A DNA stretch of 64,000 nucleotides from Arthrobacter sp. Soc17.1.1.1 (GCF_036867195.1 NZ_JBAJII010000001.1:3534001-3598000); one strand, 5' to 3'; counted from the stretch's first letter, positions 17,588 through 26,184 are shown. Made by a program: numbers and translations. The notes: generated from the letters alone by a model not told the origin.

Positions 17588-17690
17588 CGAGCGGAGGACG
17601 CGTCAGCACGACGCCCAGCTGGTGCAGCGCTCCGTACTGCACCGGCGGTATTGGTGGGAGGGGATGGAGGGGGGGGGCCGCCGGGAGGCG

Positions 17691-18359
17691 TCAGCCCCGG
17701 GTGCGGCGGATCCTGGCGGCGAGCCCGCTCACGGACCCGGAGGACCTGCTGATGAGGATGACGAGCGCGCCGAAGCCCGCGATGGAGACGGCGATGCCGA
17801 CCACGTAGAGGGCCACGGAGGGATAGCCGGTCGCCGGATCGAGGAACGGGTACGGGACCCAGCCGTCGGTGGCGCCCCGCACGAGCACCACGAGGATCCA
17901 CACCAGCGGATGCACGAGGATCAGCCGGATGACGCGATAGGGCAGCGGCCGGCGGTCCCGCGTCACCGCCCAGTCGACGATCGCATAGACCGGGAACGCC
18001 ACGTGCAGCACCCAGTTGGCCCAGGGCAGCTCGGCGCCGCCGGGAAGCCCTGCGAGCAACAGGTTGTACACGACGCCCACGACCACCATGTCGGTGGTCA
18101 CGGCGGCCCGGACCGGCGCCAGCCACCGCGGCTCGTCGGCACCCTGCAGCTGCAGGACCGCGGCGAGGAGCAGCACGACGGCAGCCGCGATGTTGCTCTG
18201 CATGGTGAAGAACCCGAAGAAGTTGAACGGGTTCACCGCCTCACGCGAGGCGGTGTCGAAGAAGGTGGCCGCGACGGCGATGAGCACGACGACGGCCATC
18301 GCGCCGCGCACCGCCGCGCGCAGCGGGACGCGCCGGGTCCCCACGGCGAGGACGGTCAT
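17691..18359 (-). CDS. Pr6Pr-family membrane protein
   Basis: A 222-residue integral membrane protein with six probable helices. NPFNFFGFFTMQSNIAA near residue 42 and LVHPLVWILVVLVRG near residue 150 are typical of the Pr6Pr (predicted six-TM) family found in actinobacteria, for which no function is established. Its ATG overlaps the stop of mscL (ATGA), so the pair is one operon, which may hint at a membrane-stress role. Downstream of it lies a run of nine G residues at 17669-17677. Confidence 0.75.
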   Translation of the reverse strand: MTVLAVGTRRVPLRAAVRGAMAVVVLIAVAATFFDTASREAVNPFNFFGFFTMQSNIAAAVVLLLAAVLQLQGADEPRWLAPVRAAVTTDMVVVGVVYNLLLAGLPGGAELPWANWVLHVAFPVYAIVDWAVTRDRRPLPYRVIRLILVHPLVWILVVLVRGATDGWVPYPFLDPATGYPSVALYVVGIAVSIAGFGALVILISRSSGSVSGLAARIRRTRG

Positions 18360-18775
18360 CGCCGGGCTTCCCGCGCAGCCATCTCCTTCAGCAGGTCCCG
18401 CATCTCCGTGAGGAGAGCGGTGTCGACGGGCATGGGCTCCTTCACGGGGCCCTGCGCCTCGGCATGGGCCCGGAGCCGGGCATTCGCGCGGTTCATCGGC
18501 ACCACGAAGAGGAAGTACACGACGGCGGCGGTGATGAGGAACGTGACCAGCGCGGTGATGACGGCCCCGACGTCGACGAACGTCGCGTCATTGCCGGGCC
18601 GGAGACGGAACCCGAGGCCGGAGGCGTCGATGCCGCCCGCGGACGCCACGATCGGGTTGATGATGTTCGCGGTGAACGCCCCGACGAGCGCCGTGAAGGC
18701 GCTGCCGATGACGACGGCGATCGACAGTTCGATGACGTTGCCGCGCAGGATGAAGTCGCGGAAGCCCTTGATCAT
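18356..18775 (-). CDS. mscL: Large-conductance mechanosensitive channel MscL
   Basis: A 139-residue homopentameric channel subunit. GFRDFILRGNVIELSIAVVIG is the S1 and first transmembrane helix, followed by AFTALVGAFTANIINPI, a periplasmic loop, and a second helix ALVTFLITAAVVYFLFVVPMN. The charged C-terminal helix (DLLKEMAAREARR) is also present. It opens under membrane tension to release solutes after osmotic downshock. Length and residues match actinobacterial MscL. Co-translated with the Pr6Pr gene. Confidence 0.95.
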   Translation of the reverse strand: MIKGFRDFILRGNVIELSIAVVIGSAFTALVGAFTANIINPIVASAGGIDASGLGFRLRPGNDATFVDVGAVITALVTFLITAAVVYFLFVVPMNRANARLRAHAEAQGPVKEPMPVDTALLTEMRDLLKEMAAREARR

Positions 18776-18841
18776 GGGATCCTCTCGGGGTCGGGGGACG
18801 GACGGTCGGCACGAATCCGACGGAGGCGGGGACGCACGCCG

Positions 18842-19399
18842 TCAGGAGGTCGCAGGCGCACTGCCCCGCCGGGAGACGATGAGGTCCACCACGTCGAGCA
18901 GGTCGTCGATCTCCCCGCGGCTGGTGCGGCCGGCCCCGTCCGTGGCGAAGAAGGCGGCGTCGTAATAGAGGCCGTCACCGAGCAGCTTCACGGCGCGCGC
19001 GGCGGTGCGGTCACCGAGCTGCGCCTGGAGCGCGTCGAGCCAGCCCTCCTGGATCTCGGCCAGCGACGACTTCGCCGTCGGGTGGCCCTGCTGGGCGAGC
19101 CGCGCCATGGACACGAGCGCCCGGTCGAGGGCGCTGTCCTCGAACACCGAGGTGCGCACGTAGTAGCGCGCGGCTCCGTCCTCGGCCGCCGCCATCGCCT
19201 CGCGGTCCCGATCGGCCAGCCCGCGGAGACGGTCCGCGAGGCCGTCCACGAGGGCCTCCTTCGAGGGGAAGTGGTAGAGCAGTCCGCCCTTGGAGACCTC
19301 GGCTGCAGCGGCGACCGCCTCCATGGTGGCGGCCCTCTCGCCGTCGCGGATCAACGCGTTTTCGAAGCTGTCGAGGATGCGCTCGCGGGAACTGGACAC
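18842..19399 (-). CDS. TetR-family repressor of the adjacent MFS exporter
   Basis: A 185-residue TetR regulator. The helix-turn-helix is RERILDSFENALIRDG, MEAVAAAAEVSKGGLLYHFPSKEALVDGL, and the rest is a helical ligand-binding domain. It is divergent from the 14-helix MFS gene with 61 bases between the starts, like LfrR/LfrA-type pairs. GTG 19399 is preferred: a -10 box TATCAT ends 6 bases before it, no ribosome site is visible, and the longer frame runs through the operator. It probably represses both genes through the inverted repeat at 19431-19450. Confidence 0.85.
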   Translation of the reverse strand: MSSSRERILDSFENALIRDGERAATMEAVAAAAEVSKGGLLYHFPSKEALVDGLADRLRGLADRDREAMAAAEDGAARYYVRTSVFEDSALDRALVSMARLAQQGHPTAKSSLAEIQEGWLDALQAQLGDRTAARAVKLLGDGLYYDAAFFATDGAGRTSRGEIDDLLDVVDLIVSRRGSAPATS

Positions 19400-19424
19400 C
19401 CGCCCATGATACCGGTCACGTTTC

Positions 19425-19454
19425 TTGTACTGTACCGGCTGGACGGTATAGCAT
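19425..19454 (+). promoter_or_regulatory. MFS promoter with TetR-type operator
   Basis: TTGTAC (19425-19430) and TAGCAT (19449-19454) are 18 bases apart and the ATG follows 6 bases later. An inverted repeat TACCG-N6-CGGTA (19433-19448, imperfect arms to 19431-19450) occupies the spacer. A repressor bound here would block this promoter and sit just upstream of the TetR gene's own -10 box at 19411-19406. Confidence 0.6.
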
Positions 19455-19460
19455 TGAGGC

Positions 19461-21032
19461 ATGACAACCACACCCTCCGCTTCCGCACGTGTGTCCGAGG
19501 TGAACCCGCGTGCCGTTCAGCTCCCCTCCCTTGCCGGCCGCCGCGAGTGGCTCGCCCTCGCCGTGCTGATGCTGCCGGTGCTGCTCGTCTCCGTGGACAA
19601 CACCGTGCTGAGCTTCGCCCTGCCGGAGATCTCCCGCCACTTCGCCATGAGCGGCACCATGCTGCTCTGGGTCGTGGACAGCTACCCGCTCGTCCTGGCG
19701 GGACTCCTGGTCGCGATGGGCAGCTTCGGCGACCGCTTCGGCCGGCGCCGCCTGCTCATCATCGGCGCGGCGGGCTTCGCACTGTTCTCCGTCGCGGCCG
19801 CCTTCGCGCCGACCGCCGGCTTCCTCGTGGCCTCCCGCGTGGGTCTGGGCGTCTTCGGCGCCATGCTCATGCCCTCCACGCTCTCGCTCATCCGCAACAT
19901 CTTCACGGACCGCAACCAGCGCCGGATCGCCATCGCCGTCTGGGCCGCGGGCTTCTCGGCCGGCGCCGCCCTCGGCCCCCTGCTCGGCGGCCTGCTGCTG
20001 GAGCACTTCTGGTGGGGTTCCGTGTTCCTGCTCGCGGTCCCCGTGCTGGTGCTGATGCTCGCGCTGACCCCCGTCGTCGTCCCCGAGTCGAAGGACGCCA
20101 ACCCGGGGCGCGTGGACTACGCGAGCATCGTCCTGTCCATCGGCACCATGCTGCCGGTCGTCTACGCCATCAAGAACCTCGCCAAGGGCGGCCCGCTGCT
20201 CGTCTCCGTGACCGCCGCGTTCATCGGCCTCGCCGCCGGCACCGTGTTCGTCATGCGCCAGCTGCAGCGGCGCGACCCCATGCTCGACGTGCGCCTGTTC
20301 ACGGTGCGGGCCTTCACGGGCGCCGTCCTGGTGAACCTGCTCGCGATCTTCTCGCTCGTGGGCTTCCTGTTCTTCGTCTCCCAGCACCTGCAGCTGGTGC
20401 TCGGCTACACCCCGCTCGACGCCGGGCTCGTGCTGCTGCCGGGGCTGGTCATGACGATCATCGCGGGCCTCGCCGTCGTGCCGCTCGCCCGGCGCCTGCC
20501 GCCGCACGTCGTCGTGTCGGTCTCGCTGCTCTTCTCCGCCGTCGCGTACTCCATGATCGCGCTGCTCGGCGAGGGCGGGTCCGCCGGGTTCCTCATGATC
20601 GCGTTCGTGGTCCTCGGGATCGGTGTGGGCGCGTCGGAGACGGTGTCCAACGACCTCATCCTGTCCACCGTCCCGGCCGACAAGGCCGGAGCCGCGTCCG
20701 CCGTCTCGGAGACCGCCTACGAGGTGGGGTCGGTGCTCGGCACCGCGGTGCTGGGCAGCATCCTGCTGGCGTCCTACCAGCGCAACCTGCTACTGCCCGC
20801 CGGGCTCAGCAGTGCCCAGGCCGAGTCCTCCACCGAGACCCTCGGAGGCGCGGTCGAGGTGGCCACGCAGCTCGGCCCCACCAGTGCCTCCCTCCTCCGG
20901 GATTCGGCCTTCCACGCCTTCGACAGCGGGGTCACGGTCACGGCCGGCATCGCCGCCCTGCTCATGGTCGGCGCCTCGGTGCTCGCGGCGTGGAGCCTGC
21001 GGAGCACCACCGCGGAGCGCGTCGAGCACTAG
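19461..21032 (+). CDS. MFS multidrug exporter, DHA2 (14-helix) type
   Basis: A 523-residue proton-coupled exporter. Motif A (GSFGDRFGRRRLLIIGA) lies between helices 2 and 3, and motif C-like GFSAGAALGPLLGGLLLEHFWW is in helix 5. The pattern VLMLPVLLVSVDNTVLSFALP at the start and LWVVDSYPLVLAGLL match LfrA/QacA-like quaternary-ammonium and drug exporters. It is paired with a TetR regulator, so it is probably induced by its substrates. Transcription likely starts at the ATG (leaderless). It is followed by a short tandem repeat and a strong hairpin terminator. Confidence 0.88.
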   Translation: MTTTPSASARVSEVNPRAVQLPSLAGRREWLALAVLMLPVLLVSVDNTVLSFALPEISRHFAMSGTMLLWVVDSYPLVLAGLLVAMGSFGDRFGRRRLLIIGAAGFALFSVAAAFAPTAGFLVASRVGLGVFGAMLMPSTLSLIRNIFTDRNQRRIAIAVWAAGFSAGAALGPLLGGLLLEHFWWGSVFLLAVPVLVLMLALTPVVVPESKDANPGRVDYASIVLSIGTMLPVVYAIKNLAKGGPLLVSVTAAFIGLAAGTVFVMRQLQRRDPMLDVRLFTVRAFTGAVLVNLLAIFSLVGFLFFVSQHLQLVLGYTPLDAGLVLLPGLVMTIIAGLAVVPLARRLPPHVVVSVSLLFSAVAYSMIALLGEGGSAGFLMIAFVVLGIGVGASETVSNDLILSTVPADKAGAASAVSETAYEVGSVLGTAVLGSILLASYQRNLLLPAGLSSAQAESSTETLGGAVEVATQLGPTSASLLRDSAFHAFDSGVTVTAGIAALLMVGASVLAAWSLRSTTAERVEH

Positions 21033-21035
21033 CCG

Positions 21036-21073
21036 ACCGGCACTGGTCAACCGGCACTGGTCAACCGGCACTG
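21036..21073 (+). repeat. 14-base tandem repeat, 2.7 copies
   Basis: The unit ACCGGCACTGGTCA occurs at 21036 and 21050 and as a 10-base partial copy at 21064, directly after the MFS stop codon and running into the terminator stem. Confidence 0.85.
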
Positions 21074-21111
21074 CGCGAAGGGCCCGTTCCCCCGGAACGG
21101 GCCCTTCGCGC
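21073..21111 (+). terminator. Strong hairpin terminator of the MFS gene
   Basis: A perfect 18-base-pair stem (21073-21090 with 21094-21111) closes on a CCC loop. It is by far the strongest hairpin seen in this part. No T tract follows. Confidence 0.8.
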
Positions 21112-21188
21112 GTTCCGGCAGGGAGACCCGCCGTCCCGCGGGCAACCGGTCCGTTGTCCGCCGACGGCACGGGTGGAACAGTGGACCC

Positions 21189-21752
21189 ATGGTGATCGAG
21201 GTGCGCCCCGCGACCGTGTTCGCCGACGTCGCTGCGATGGTGGGGCCCAGGCGACCGGACGCGAATGTCTGCTGGTGCCTCAGCTACCGCATCCCGTCCC
21301 GGCAGAACACCGCCCTGGTGGGCCCGGAGCGCGGCGACCTCGTACGGCGCCTGTGCGCGCAGGACCCGCCGCCCGGAGTCCTCGCCTACGACGGCGGCGA
21401 GGTGGTCGGCTGGGCCGCCGTCCACCCGCGCGCCGACACGAGCTTCGCCCGGAACCGCAGGATCCCGCACGTCGACGACGCCGACGTGTGGTCGGTCTGG
21501 TGCATCCGGGTCCGGCCCGGCCATCGCGGGAAGGGCATCTCCCACCGGCTGCTCGCCGGCGCCGTCGACTTCGCGCGCTCCTACGGCGCCCCGGCCATCG
21601 AGGGGTACCCCGTGGACAACGGGGACCGGAGAGTGGATCCCACCATGGCGTACGTCGGCACCCGGAGGCTCTTCGAGCAGGCCGGCTTCACACAGGCGGC
21701 CGAGACCACGTCGGTGGTGAACGGGTTCCCGCGCATCCTGATGCGGCTGTGA
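21189..21752 (+). CDS. GNAT-family N-acetyltransferase
   Basis: A 187-residue acetyltransferase. VWSVWCIRVRPGHRGKGISHRLLAGAV contains the acetyl-CoA-binding R/Q-x-x-G-x-G/A loop (RGKGIS). NVCWCLSYR near residue 26 and EGYPVDNGDRRVDPTMAYVGT, with a FEQAGF ending, are typical of a GNAT subgroup common in actinobacteria and bacilli. Acceptor unknown. It is a single gene between the MFS terminator and prfC. Confidence 0.8.
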   Translation: MVIEVRPATVFADVAAMVGPRRPDANVCWCLSYRIPSRQNTALVGPERGDLVRRLCAQDPPPGVLAYDGGEVVGWAAVHPRADTSFARNRRIPHVDDADVWSVWCIRVRPGHRGKGISHRLLAGAVDFARSYGAPAIEGYPVDNGDRRVDPTMAYVGTRRLFEQAGFTQAAETTSVVNGFPRILMRL

Positions 21753-21830
21753 CCACCCCGACAGCGATGCGCACAGCGAACACGTGCCCCCGCCGCCGGG
21801 TGCCCCGCCGGTATCGGGGACAATGGGAGG

Positions 21831-23444
21831 GTGGCCCTGCTTACCGAATCCCCAGTCCTCGACGCCGACGCCGTCCGCCGTGAGGCTGGACGCCGTCGTA
21901 CCTTCGCCGTCATCTCCCACCCTGACGCCGGGAAGTCGACGCTGACGGAAGCCCTCGCACTCCTCGCGAGCGCCATCCAGGACGCCGGCGTCACGCACGG
22001 CAAGTCGAGCCGCCACGCCACCGTGTCCGACTGGATGGGCATCGAGCAGGAGCGTGGCATCTCGATCAGCTCCGCAGCCCTGCAGCTGACCTACCGCGAC
22101 ACCATCCTCAACGTCGTGGACACCCCCGGCCACGCCGACTTCTCGGAGGACACCTACCGCGTCCTCGCCGCCGTCGACTCCGCCGTCATGCTCATCGACG
22201 CCGCCAAGGGCTTCGAACCGCAGACCGTGAAGCTGCTGGCCGTGTGCAAGGCGCGCAACATCCCCATCATCACCGTCATCAACAAGTGGGACCGCCCGGG
22301 CCTGGACGCGCTCGGCCTGATCGACGACGTCGGCGAGCGCACCGGCATGACCCCGGTGCCGCTGACCTGGCCCGCCGGTATCGCCGGCGACTTCCAGGGC
22401 CTGATCGACCTGCGCGCGGACCGGGCGATCGCGCTCGAGGCCGTCGAGGCCGGCGCCCAGGCCGCCGCGGAGACCGAGGTGGACATCGACGCCCTGGACC
22501 CGCGGGACGCCGGCGCCTGGCTCGACGCGCGCGAGGAGTCGGGGCTGGTCGAGTCCTCGAACGGCTCCTTCGACCGCGAGGAGTTCGAGGCGGCGCGCCA
22601 GACGCCCGTCCTGTTCGCGGCCGCGGCGAAGAACTTCGGCGTCTCGCAGCTCCTCGACATCCTCGTGGACGTGGCCCCCTCCCCCTCGCCGCGGCCGTCG
22701 AAGGAGGAGGAGCCGCGCGCCATCGACGCACCCATGTCCGGTTTCGTCTTCAAGGTGCAGGCCGGCCAGGACAGCGCCCACCGCGACCACATCGCGTACC
22801 TCCGCATCTGCTCGGGGACGTTCGAACGCGGCATGGTCATCACCAACCAGCGCACGGGCAAGCCCTTCGCCACGAAGTACGCGCACCGCGTCCTCGGGCG
22901 GAGCCGCGAAGTGGTGGACACGGCGTGGCCGGGCGACGTCGTCGGGCTCGTGAACGCGACGAGCCTCCGCGTGGGCGACAGCCTCTTCGCGGAGGAGCCC
23001 GTGCAGTTCCCCGACATCCCGCGCTTCTCCCCCGAGCTGTTCGCCGTCGCCCGGGCGAAGGATCCGGGGCGCTACAAGCAGTTCCGCCGGGGCATCGAGC
23101 AGCTCGAGCACGAGGGTGTGGTGCAGGTGCTGCGCTCGGACCTCCGCGGCGACCAGGCACCTGTGCTCGCCGCCGTCGGGGCCCTGCAGTTCGAGGTCGC
23201 GGCGGAGCGGCTCGGCACCGAGTTCAACGCGCCGACCTCCCTCGACAACCTCTCCTACACCCTCGCCATGCGGGTGGCCCCGGAGAGCCAGGGAGTCCCG
23301 CAGACCTTCCGCGGCGGCGAGATCCTGTTCCGGTCCGACGGCGAGATCGTCGCGGTGTTCGGCGACAAGTGGAAGGTGGGGCACTTCCGGAAGGACTTCC
23401 CCGACGTCGTGCTCGAGCCCATCGGTGCCGCCGTCGACCAGTAG
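21831..23444 (+). CDS. prfC: Peptide chain release factor 3 (RF3)
   Basis: A 537-residue translational GTPase (E. coli RF3 has 529). G1 motif SHPDAGKST at residues 29-37, G2 region QERGISISSA, G3 DTPGHADFSEDTYRVL, G4 NKWDRPG, then domain II and the RF3 C-terminal domain (QFRRGIEQLEHEGVVQVL, GALQFEVAAERL). It releases RF1/RF2 from the ribosome after termination. GTG 21831 is chosen; GGGAGG abuts it and a weak -10 (GACAAT) ends 6 bases before it, so it may be leaderless. Confidence 0.95.
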   Translation: MALLTESPVLDADAVRREAGRRRTFAVISHPDAGKSTLTEALALLASAIQDAGVTHGKSSRHATVSDWMGIEQERGISISSAALQLTYRDTILNVVDTPGHADFSEDTYRVLAAVDSAVMLIDAAKGFEPQTVKLLAVCKARNIPIITVINKWDRPGLDALGLIDDVGERTGMTPVPLTWPAGIAGDFQGLIDLRADRAIALEAVEAGAQAAAETEVDIDALDPRDAGAWLDAREESGLVESSNGSFDREEFEAARQTPVLFAAAAKNFGVSQLLDILVDVAPSPSPRPSKEEEPRAIDAPMSGFVFKVQAGQDSAHRDHIAYLRICSGTFERGMVITNQRTGKPFATKYAHRVLGRSREVVDTAWPGDVVGLVNATSLRVGDSLFAEEPVQFPDIPRFSPELFAVARAKDPGRYKQFRRGIEQLEHEGVVQVLRSDLRGDQAPVLAAVGALQFEVAAERLGTEFNAPTSLDNLSYTLAMRVAPESQGVPQTFRGGEILFRSDGEIVAVFGDKWKVGHFRKDFPDVVLEPIGAAVDQ

Positions 23445-23460
23445 GACCCCACCCGGGTCC
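23444..23460. terminator. Short hairpin between convergent prfC and TPM genes
   Basis: GGACCC and GGGTCC pair around CACCC within the 21 bases that separate the two stop codons. It could end transcription from both sides. Confidence 0.4.
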
Positions 23461-23465
23461 GCCGG

Positions 23466-24335
23466 TCAGTAGCTGCCCGACGCCCCGCCGCCGCTGAAGC
23501 CCCCGCCGCCGTTGAACGAGGACCCGGACGCGCTGCCCCCGGTACCGCCGGAGTAGAGCGCGGGGTTGGCGACGTAGAGGGGGAGCCAGACGGCCGGGTT
23601 GCTCACGGCGTCGTCCCCCCGGCGGCTGTACCGGTACTTCCTGTACGCCGCACGCTGTTCCTCCGTCAGGCGCAGGTCCGGGTCCGCGGCCTCGGCCGCC
23701 CGGAGTTCCTCGTCGGAGATCCGGCGACGGCGGCGCGAGTCCGCCGCGAGCAGCCACACGATCCCGCCGAGGAGCACGGCGACACCGCCCGCGACCCATC
23801 CGAAGAGCACCCAGTCGAAGGGCTCCTTCACCGGATCCCGGCCCTGCGCGTACCCGTAGATCCGGTCGACGGCCTCCGTCAGCCCCCGCGCATACTCCTC
23901 GTCGCCGAACGCCGGTTCGAGGACGTCCTCGACGACCTCCTCGGCGTCGTCGTCGGAGAACGCCTCGCGCACCCCGTCGGCGGTCTCGATCCGCAGCTCC
24001 CGCCCGCCGGTGTCCGCGACCACGAGCACGCCGTTGTCCGCGCCGGCGTCGCCCACTTCCCAGTCGCTCGCGACGGACCGGGCGTAGTCCTCGATGGATC
24101 CGCCCGCGTCCTCCACCGTCAGGACGGCCACGCGCGCGGCGTCGGTCCGGCTGTTCTGCCCGTCGATGAGCGCGTTGAGCTCCTGCTCCTGCTCCGGGGT
24201 GAGGACGTCCGCCGCGTCGAGGACGTTGCCCTGCGACGGCGGCTCCGGGACCGACGCCGGTCCGCCGTCGCTGCACCCCGTGAGGAGGAGCAGCAGGAAG
24301 GCGCCCGCTGTGACCGCGGCGCGATTGTTCGTCAT
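23466..24335 (-). CDS. TPM-domain (YgcG-like) lipoprotein
   Basis: A 289-residue exported protein. It has a lipoprotein signal (AFLLLLLTGC, lipobox Cys near residue 21), a TPM domain at about 40-165 (VLDAADVLTPEQEQELNALI, VGDAGADNGVLVVADTGGRELRIETADG), one transmembrane helix near 185-205 (FGWVAGGVAVLLGGIVWLL) and a Gly/Ser-rich end (FNGGGGFSGGGASGSY). TPM proteins are membrane-surface proteins, some with phosphatase activity or a role in photosystem or respiratory complex upkeep. ATG 24335 has AGGGGGA upstream. Confidence 0.8.
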   Translation of the reverse strand: MTNNRAAVTAGAFLLLLLTGCSDGGPASVPEPPSQGNVLDAADVLTPEQEQELNALIDGQNSRTDAARVAVLTVEDAGGSIEDYARSVASDWEVGDAGADNGVLVVADTGGRELRIETADGVREAFSDDDAEEVVEDVLEPAFGDEEYARGLTEAVDRIYGYAQGRDPVKEPFDWVLFGWVAGGVAVLLGGIVWLLAADSRRRRRISDEELRAAEAADPDLRLTEEQRAAYRKYRYSRRGDDAVSNPAVWLPLYVANPALYSGGTGGSASGSSFNGGGGFSGGGASGSY

Positions 24336-24434
24336 GATCGTCCCCCTGCATCGACGGCGGTGCGGGACCGGCGTCCCGTCCACGGACAGTCTAGAGGCCC
24401 TCGCCGGCGCTCCGCCGGGACCTGTCGTCCGCGG

Positions 24435-25175
24435 TCAGGAGTCGAAGTGCGTCTCGGGGAGAGGCTGCCCGATCGACGCGACGACGGCCGCCGCGATGGC
24501 GGCGAGCTTGATGTTGCGCCCGCTGGAAGCTGCCTTGAGGATGGTGATCGCGGTCTCGTGGCTGCACCTGTTCTGGGCCATGATGATGCCCGCGGCGACG
24601 TCGATGGTGGTGCGCGAGTCCATCGCGGACCTCAGCTGCTGGCTCGTATCCGCCGCATGTGCCACCCGGACGGCCATCCGCAGCGACTTCGACGCCTCGT
24701 GCGCCAGCTCGGCCGCAGCCGCGATCGCCTCCTCGTCGAAGACCTGTGGCTTCGCCGAATAGAGGTCGAGGCCGGCCGCGGCGAGCCCGTCGAGCGGGAT
24801 GGGCACACCGAGGGCCGAGCGGATCCCGTGATCGATGATGGCGGCCGTGTACTCGCCGAACCGCGATTCCGTCGTGAAGTCGGCGACGACGTACATCTGG
24901 CCCTCGCGCGCCGCGCGCAGGCAGGGGCCGTCGTCGAACTCGTACTGGATCTCGTCCATGCGCCGGGCATGCTCGCTGCTGCTCGCCACCGTGGCCCGGG
25001 CGCGCGGCCGCAGGAGCGTGATGCCACAGGACACCTCGATGTCCGGGGAGGAGAGCGTGTCGGCCGCGAGGATGGCCAGCCCGTCGAGGAACTCGTTGAT
25101 GTCGGAACTCTCCAGCACCATGTCCTGGAGCATTCCCGGCAGGCTGATATCCCCGAAGGTCTGGTTGTCGGTCAC
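24435..25175 (-). CDS. GAF-ANTAR transcription antitermination regulator
   Basis: A 246-residue protein. The GAF domain covers about 20-165 (DGLAILAADTLSS, GPCLRAAREGQMYVVADFTTESRFGEY, ALGVPIPLDG). The ANTAR RNA-binding domain covers about 180-240 (LRSAMDSRTTIDVAAGIIMAQN, AITILKAASSGRNIKLAAIA). ANTAR proteins bind two-hexaloop RNA motifs and prevent termination. No such RNA was recognised nearby. GTG 25175 has GGGAG 7 bases upstream; the longer frame upstream is Arg-rich and non-coding in appearance. Confidence 0.85.
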   Translation of the reverse strand: MTDNQTFGDISLPGMLQDMVLESSDINEFLDGLAILAADTLSSPDIEVSCGITLLRPRARATVASSSEHARRMDEIQYEFDDGPCLRAAREGQMYVVADFTTESRFGEYTAAIIDHGIRSALGVPIPLDGLAAAGLDLYSAKPQVFDEEAIAAAAELAHEASKSLRMAVRVAHAADTSQQLRSAMDSRTTIDVAAGIIMAQNRCSHETAITILKAASSGRNIKLAAIAAAVVASIGQPLPETHFDS

Positions 25176-25310
25176 CGCTCGCTCCCGTCCCGTGACTCCG
25201 GTCGGCCGTCCGGCCGCCCGCTGGTGCAACGCTACCGGCCCGGCACCCGGCGGGGAACAGCACTCCCGCTCTGGACGCGGGCGCGCGGCCCGTGCGGGGG
25301 CGGGACGGCA

Positions 25311-25334
25311 ACGGCGACGGCGACGGCGACGGCG
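25311..25334. repeat. Hexanucleotide tandem repeat (ACGGCG)4
   Basis: Four exact copies of ACGGCG in the gap between the GAF-ANTAR and DUF3105 genes; the last copy forms part of the adjacent hairpin. Confidence 0.8.
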
Positions 25335-25364
25335 CGGCACGCCGTCACCGGCACGCCGCGCCGT
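25329..25364 (-). terminator. Hairpin downstream of the DUF3105 gene
   Basis: ACGGCGCGGC pairs perfectly with GCCGCGCCGT (10 pairs). An inner GCCG-TCAC-CGGC stem is separated by an AC/AC mismatch. It lies 40 bases past the DUF3105 stop. Confidence 0.5.
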
Positions 25365-25403
25365 CAGCGCAGGACGAGGAGTGCCATCAGGCACGGGGAG
25401 GGA

Positions 25404-26057
25404 TCAGCCGACGCTTCCTGCGGGAGTGATCCCGCCGGAGCACGCCGCACCGGGCTCGCGGGTCTGCTCGCCCTGGATGTACTTGTCGAGGAAGGTGCCG
25501 AGCCGCGCGTCGTCGGCGGAATCGACCTTCAGCTGCAGGCCCCAGGCGCTGGCCGCGACCGGGCTGTCGAGATCGGGGTAGGGGCTGAGCAGCACGTAGG
25601 AGCGCGTGCCCACCAGTTCCGTGAGCTTGTCGATCTCCGCCTGGCCGATGTCCGGGTTGTACGTGATCCACACGGCACCGTGCTCCAGGGAGTGCACCGA
25701 GTTCTCGTTGGGCAGGGGCTCGGTGTAGACACCGCAGTTGGTCCACACCGGGTTGTGGTTCCCGCCGACGGGCGGTGACTGCTCGTACTCGACCGGACCG
25801 TCGACGTGGTCGAAGGTCACGTCGGAGTATGTCTGGACGCCGTCGATATCCTGCCCGGCCGCCGCCTCCCGGTCCCGGTTCACCTGGACCTGGTTTACGA
25901 TCACCAGGGTGACCGCGATGATGATGGCGAGGATCACGGCGCCGATGCCGCCGAAGATCAGGGCGTTGCGCTTGCGTTCACCGGCCCGCTGCTCGGCCTG
26001 GATGGCGGCGAGGCGCGCCTGACGGTCCAGGTTCTCCTGGGATCGCTTCTTGTTCAA
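25404..26057 (-). CDS. DUF3105 membrane-anchored protein
   Basis: A 217-residue protein. A charged N-terminus (30 residues) precedes one transmembrane helix at about 31-55 (ALIFGGIGAVILAIIIAVTLVI), with the rest outside. The DUF3105 domain shows PPVGGNHNPVWTNCGVYTEP and NSVHSLEHGAVWITYNP, with conserved His and Cys that could bind a metal. The start codon is TTG at 26057, supported by GAAGGA 7 bases upstream and no other start. DUF3105 genes often sit near copper genes and DUF305, as here. Function not established. Confidence 0.8.
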   Translation of the reverse strand: MNKKRSQENLDRQARLAAIQAEQRAGERKRNALIFGGIGAVILAIIIAVTLVIVNQVQVNRDREAAAGQDIDGVQTYSDVTFDHVDGPVEYEQSPPVGGNHNPVWTNCGVYTEPLPNENSVHSLEHGAVWITYNPDIGQAEIDKLTELVGTRSYVLLSPYPDLDSPVAASAWGLQLKVDSADDARLGTFLDKYIQGEQTREPGAACSGGITPAGSVG

Positions 26058-26130
26058 CGGGTGTCCTTCGTGCTGGGGCGGCTGCGGCGTCCGCCGCGGA
26101 TCGGATATCGCCGGGAACCAATCTACCGGC

Positions 26131-26156
26131 GGGGCGCGTCAGTCCTCGGACGCCCC
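26131..26156 (-). terminator. Possible hairpin downstream of the DUF305 gene
   Basis: GGGGCG and CGCCCC pair, extended by GTC/GAC past a bulge, in the gap between DUF305 (stop 26185) and DUF3105. Moderate strength, no T tract. Confidence 0.35.
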
Positions 26157-26184
26157 GGCGGGCGCGTCCCGGACCACCCCGGCC

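Noticed and set aside
18464..21883. An 1139-codon plus-strand ORF
   Set aside because: It runs antisense to mscL and TetR and out of frame over the MFS and GNAT genes. It is Arg/Pro/Ala-rich without any domain, a high-GC shadow.
25311..25334. CRISPR-like or functional repeat array
   Set aside because: It is only a four-copy hexamer microsatellite without spacers; no CRISPR array, cas gene, tRNA or rRNA was seen anywhere in the window.
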